From: Mycolicibacterium litorale
GTDB lineage: Bacteria > Actinomycetota > Actinomycetes > Mycobacteriales > Mycobacteriaceae
Length of the DNA stretch: 64,000 bases
Direction: 5' to 3'
Assembly (NCBI RefSeq): GCF_010731695.1
Contig: NZ_AP022586.1
Coordinates: 806,001 to 870,000 of the forward strand
Of this stretch, positions 59,775 to 64,000 are shown one piece after another. A program made the position numbers and the translations under genes. How positions within the stretch are numbered: the first letter of the stretch is position 1; every line of letters begins with the position of its first letter. Below the pieces are notes generated by a model, which did not search any database, was not told the origin of the DNA, and worked only from the letters and a program-made list of their open reading frames with translations.

Positions 59775-62710
59775 GCAGGCCGAACCGGTGGCCCGACGGT
59801 CGGACCCCGGTGGTGTTGAGCGCGCATGCCGCTGATCTGCTCACCGCCGACGCCCGCGCCGTCCTGGGGCACCTCGAGCGCCACCCGGACGTCTCGGTCG
59901 ACGCCGTGGCCGGTCAGTTGGTGACCACCCGCCGCATGCGGCGGCACCGCGCGGTGGTGCGAGCGGCGGACCGCAACGAACTGGCCGCGGGCCTGCGTGC
60001 AGTCGTCGACGGCGCCGAACACCCGCTTGTGGCCCGCAGCGCCGAGGGTTCCGCCTCGCGCCTGGCGTTCGTGTTCCCCGGCCAGGGCACCCAGTGGCCG
60101 TCGATGGGCGCCCAGGCCTACCGCGAACTCGACGAGTACCGCGCGGCGGTCGATGCCTGCGCCGAGGCGTTCCTCGCGGCGGGGGCCGCGTCCCCGCTGC
60201 GCTACCTCACGACATCCGATGACCCGGCCACGTTCTCCGAGACCGAGATCGAAGGCGCCCAATTCGTCCACGCCGTCGCGCTGGCGCGGGTCTGGCGGTC
60301 GTTCGGGGTGCTGCCCGACCTCACCGTCGGGCACAGCCTCGGTGAGATCGGCGCCGCCCACGTCGCCGGCGCGATGACCCTGCAGGACGCGGTGTCGGTG
60401 GTGGTCGCCCGCGCCGGCGTCGTGGACCGGCTACCCGGCGACTACGCCGTGGCGGTACTCGGCGTCGATCCCGACACCGCCCGGCGGGTCATCGCCGCGA
60501 CCCCGGGCTGGCTCGAGCTGTCGGTCGTGAACGCGTCCACGTCGGTGGCCGTCTCCGGTGACCGGCAGGCGGTCTCGGCGGCCGTCGTCCGCGTGCGCGA
60601 GCAGGGCCGGTTCGCGCGCGAGATCACCGTCGGCTTCCCCGTGCACACCAGCATCCTCGAACCGCTGCGCGACGATCTGCTGCGCCACCTGCCGCAGTCC
60701 GCGTTCGCCGACACGCCGGTGCAGTTCATCGGCGGCGCCACCGGTGACGTCGTCCCGGCGGGCACCTCGTTCGGCGACTACTGGTACGGGAACCTGCGCA
60801 ACATGGTCCGCTTCGACCGCGCGTTCGCCGCCGCATTGCGTTGCGGTGCACGAATTTTCGTCGAGATGTCACCGCATCCCCAGCTGCTGTTCGCGATGGG
60901 CGACATCCTCGGCGACGCCACCGCCACACTCGTCGGCTCCGGCAGGCGCGACGCACCGATCACCGAATCCCTCGCGGCGAACCTGGCCACCGCCGCGGTC
61001 GCCGACCCGGGCCACCCCTGGCGGGACGTCATCGGCCGCAGTTCGCACCGGCTGTCCGGCTTCCCGAACGCGCCGATGCGGGCCACCCCGATGTGGGCGG
61101 TGTCCGAACCGCTTCCCGCCGTCACCGATCTGACCGTCGCCCGTGAGGTGTGGCAGCCGGTGGGCGCAGACCCCGCGCCCGCCCGGACGGCGCCCCTCGG
61201 GGTCGCCATCGTCGACCTCGATGCCGCCGGTGCGCTCGGTGAACGCCTGCGGGCCGCCGCCGACCGCCACCCCGGCGTGGTGCTGACGACGCCGGACGCC
61301 GCGGAGGTGATGGTGGTCGCCGCACCGCACCATGGCACCGCCGATGCCGGTGCCGCCGTCGCAGCGCTCACCGGCCTGGTCGGCGAAGGAGCGCTGCGGT
61401 ACCCGGCCTCGGCCGGGCCGCGGTGCCGCGACATATGGCTGGTCACCGTGGCCGGTGAAGAGGTTCAGGCGGGTGAGCCGGTGGACATGCCCGCGGCCGC
61501 CCTGGCCGCGATGCATCGCAGTCTCGGCCTGGAACATCCCGAGTTGGGCTTCCACCACCTCGACGTGTCGGCCGACACCCCCTTCGACACCACGCTGATC
61601 GACACCCTGCTCGCCGGTGCGGGGGAGTTGGCGCTGCGGAACACCGGCGCGGCGACGACTCTGCACCGGCGCACCATGAGCGACGTGACCGTCGCGCCGG
61701 CGTGGCCGCTGGAGTCCGGCGTGCTCGACAACGTGGTGATCACCGGCGGGGCAGGCGCGATCGGCCTGCACTACGCCCACCACCTCGCCAAGCGGGGGGC
61801 GCGGCGCATCGTGCTGCTCAGCCGCCGAGCCGTCGATCCGGCGGTGTTGACGCGGTTGGCCGCACCGCACGGCGCCGAGGTGCTGTCGGTGCCGTGCGAC
61901 CTCACCGACCGCGCGAGCGTCGCCGCGGCCGCCGCCGGGGCGGGCGACGCGTCGCTGCTGATCCACGCCGCGGGTGCGGCGAGCTTCGCCCCCGGTGCCC
62001 GCCTCGACGCGGCGGACGCCGCGAACACGTTCGGCGCCAAGGTCATCGGCCTGGCGCACCTGACCGAGCTGTGGCCGCTGCGCCACGACGCCGGCATTCT
62101 GCTGTGCTCCTCGGTGTCGGGTCTGTGGGGTGGCCGCGGCCACGCCGTGTACTCGGCCGCCAACCGGATGCTCGACGCGATGGCGGGGCGGCTGCGCGCG
62201 AACGGCCTGCGCGCGGTGGCCATCCGGTGGGGACTGTGGCAGTCCGACGGCGCCTCGGGCATCGTCGACGCGACCGAGACGGCCCGCATCGAACGGTCTG
62301 GGCTGCGGCCGATGGCTCCGGAGCAGGCGATCGAAGCCAGCCTGTGTGACCACGCGGTGGACCCGTTGGTCCTCTCCGCCGACATGCACCGGATGCGGAT
62401 GTTCTTCGGCAGCGCCGAACCAGTTCGCGTGCAATCGGTCTCGGTGACGGCCACCGCGGAGGCGGTCGACACCACCGACGCCGTGCGCGGTGAACTCGCC
62501 GCCGTCCTCAGCATCACCGATCCGGGCGCGATCGACCTCGACGCCTCGCTTTTCGACCTCGGCGTCGACTCGCTCCTCGCGCTCGACCTCCGTAAGCGAT
62601 TCAGACGTGCCATCGGCCGCACCGTTCCGCTCGCCACCCTGTTGGGCGGCATCACCGGCAGCGAACTGGTCGCCGAGCTCGACGAGAAAGTAGAGACTCA
62701 GCGTGACTGA
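59771..62710 (+). CDS. mbtD: PKS MbtD (AT-KR-ACP)
   Basis: This 979-residue partner of MbtC has an acyltransferase domain with Ser189 in GHSLGE (FVFPGQGTQWPSMG upstream), a central region without a clear catalytic dehydratase, a ketoreductase with ITGGAGAIGLHYA near 658 and YSAANRMLDAMAGRLR, and an ACP with Ser934 in GVDSLLAL. It makes the beta-hydroxyacyl unit of mycobactin. GTG start overlaps the mbtC stop (GTGA). Confidence 0.94.
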
Positions 62711-64000
62711 CACCACCGGACCACGGCTGGACGCCGACGCGCGCCTGGAACTGCTGCGCCGCAGGCTCGCCGAGCGCGGGCTCTCGTCGCAGACCGCCGC
62801 GGAATCGCCGACCCGGGAACTGTCCGAGGGTCAGCTGCGGATGTGGTTCGTCCAGGCCGCCGACCCGTCGGGAGCCCTGCTCAACATCTGCCTGTCCTAC
62901 CGCATCCGCGGCGACGTCGACCTCGCCGCGCTGCGCGGCGCACTCGACGCCGTGGCGCGCCGCCACCCGATCCTGCGCACCACCTATACCGCCGACGACA
63001 CCGGCGAACCCCGCCCCACCGTGCACGCCGACCTGCGGCCGGGGTGGGCCGAACACGACCTGACCGCACTGGCGAGTCAATCGGAACAGGCGCAGCGGCT
63101 CCGCCTCGAGGTGCTCGCACAGCGGGAGTTCGCCGCGCCGTTCGACCTGTCCACCGATGCGCCGCTGCGGATCACCATGGTGCGCACCGGCGCCCGGGAA
63201 CACGTCATGCTGCTGGTCGCCCACCACATCGCGTGGGACGACGGGTCATGGGAGGTGTTCTTCGCCGACCTCACCCGCGCCTACGCCGGCGAGGACCTGG
63301 GGGAGGAGCTCACCGCGCACGTCCCGGCCGGGCCCCGCGACGCCGCCGCCGACCTCGACTACTGGCGCACGGTCATGGCCGACCCGCCCGAACCCCTCGA
63401 ACTGCCCGGGCCGACCGGTTCGGCGGTGCCGACGAACTGGCGTTCGGCGCGCACCAGCGTGGCGCTCGGCGTCGACACCGTCCGGCGCGTCACCGACCTG
63501 GCGCGCGAGACGGGCTGCACCCCGTACGCGGTGCTGCTCGCGGCGTTCGGCGCCCTGATCCACCGGTACACCCACACCGACGACTTCCTGGTTGCGACCC
63601 CGGTGCTCAACCGCGGCGCAGGCACGCAGAACCGCATCGGCTACTACGGCAACACCGTGGCGATGCGGCTGCGGCCGCAGTCGTCGATGTCGTTCCGCGA
63701 CATGCTCGGGCATGCGCGCGACACCGCCCTGGGCGCATTCGCCCACCAGGGCGTCAACCTCGACCGGGTGGTCCGCGAGCTCAACCCCGACCGCCGGCAC
63801 GGCACCGAGCGGATGACCCGGGTCAGCTTCGGTTTCCGCGGGCCCGACCGGTTCGGGTTCACCCCGCCCGGCGTGCAGTGTGAGCGGGCCGACCTACGCA
63901 GCCACCTCACCCAGCTCCCGCTGGGCGTCATGGTCGAATTCGACGCCGACCCGACCGGGGGCGGCGCGGTCGTCGAGGTCGAGCATCTGGTCGAGATCAT
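62703..64000 (+). CDS. mbtE: NRPS MbtE, N-terminal part (3' truncated by window end)
   Basis: GTG 62703 lies 5 bases upstream of the mbtD stop, so the genes are coupled. The first 430 residues in the window are a condensation domain: TRELSEGQLRMWF opening, catalytic HHIAWDDGS (His174-His175), NRGAGTQNRIGYYGNT and MTRVSFGFRGPDRFG. MbtE adds a hydroxylysine residue in mycobactin synthesis. The rest (A and PCP domains and beyond) is outside the window. Confidence 0.92.
   Translation, partial: MTDTTGPRLDADARLELLRRRLAERGLSSQTAAESPTRELSEGQLRMWFVQAADPSGALLNICLSYRIRGDVDLAALRGALDAVARRHPILRTTYTADDTGEPRPTVHADLRPGWAEHDLTALASQSEQAQRLRLEVLAQREFAAPFDLSTDAPLRITMVRTGAREHVMLLVAHHIAWDDGSWEVFFADLTRAYAGEDLGEELTAHVPAGPRDAAADLDYWRTVMADPPEPLELPGPTGSAVPTNWRSARTSVALGVDTVRRVTDLARETGCTPYAVLLAAFGALIHRYTHTDDFLVATPVLNRGAGTQNRIGYYGNTVAMRLRPQSSMSFRDMLGHARDTALGAFAHQGVNLDRVVRELNPDRRHGTERMTRVSFGFRGPDRFGFTPPGVQCERADLRSHLTQLPLGVMVEFDADPTGGGAVVEVEHLVEI

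Noticed and set aside
60869..62716. 615-residue minus-strand open frame antisense to mbtD
   Set aside because: The plus strand encodes the KR and ACP domains of MbtD; the minus frame is an antisense artefact.

Overview
The window is a high-GC, tightly packed actinobacterial chromosome segment. Gene content and order point to a rapidly growing Mycobacterium (Mycolicibacterium type). From memory of the M. tuberculosis map, the order runs like Rv2411c to Rv2397c, then Rv2393 to Rv2391, Rv2388c (hemN), and on to mbtA-mbtE. The lppR/lepA/PemK-like trio, the treH-Rv2401A-subI-cysTWA block and the sirA-cysH-sirB operon are typical mycobacterial neighbours. No tRNA, rRNA, IS element or CRISPR array was seen.

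Layout. (1) 0-4.7 kb: ATP-grasp/alpha-E/transglutaminase operon (first gene cut by the window edge), an RNase Z-like hydrolase and a CBS protein. (2) 4.7-8.7 kb: a MetNIQ-type ABC importer co-transcribed with an FMN monooxygenase, probably for organosulfur scavenging. (3) 9-17 kb: GNAT, PemK-like protein, lepA, two lipoproteins, MddA-like methyltransferase, ANTAR protein, GH15 trehalase and two tiny membrane proteins. (4) 17.4-21.5 kb: sulfate importer subI-cysT-cysW-cysA, preceded by a leaderless cysteine-rich leader peptide. (5) 21.5-36 kb: an accessory island. It looks like an enlarged iniBAC locus: an IniR-type ATPase/LuxR regulator, a membrane-anchored Hsp70-like protein, an IniB-like small protein, two dynamin-like GTPases (IniA/IniC type) and several secretion-signal-less repeat proteins. 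Two divergent promoters in it share a 16-20 bp palindrome and a roughly 50 bp core. (6) 36-41.9 kb: a DUF21/CBS pair, then sirB, cysH and sirA, again preceded by a polycysteine leader peptide. (7) 41.9-64 kb: hemW, then the mycobactin locus. It contains a 6-methylsalicylic-acid-synthase-type iterative PKS with an iron box in the place where mbtI sits in M. tuberculosis, a small plastic insert (13E12/HNH gene with an SOS box, DUF2786 gene, secreted peptide, reductase pseudogene), mbtA, and the mbtB-mbtT-mbtC-mbtD-mbtE operon (mbtE cut by the window end).

How it fits together. Sulfur supply dominates the left half: methionine/organosulfur uptake, sulfate uptake, APS and sulfite reduction, siroheme chelation and methanethiol methylation. 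Two operons carry cysteine-sensing leaders. The right end is iron-regulated siderophore synthesis, apparently with a methylated aryl cap. The central island is the least-described part. Its genes look like one regulon for a cell-envelope stress response built around dynamin-like membrane remodelling. All family assignments are by eye from translated sequence; no search was run.
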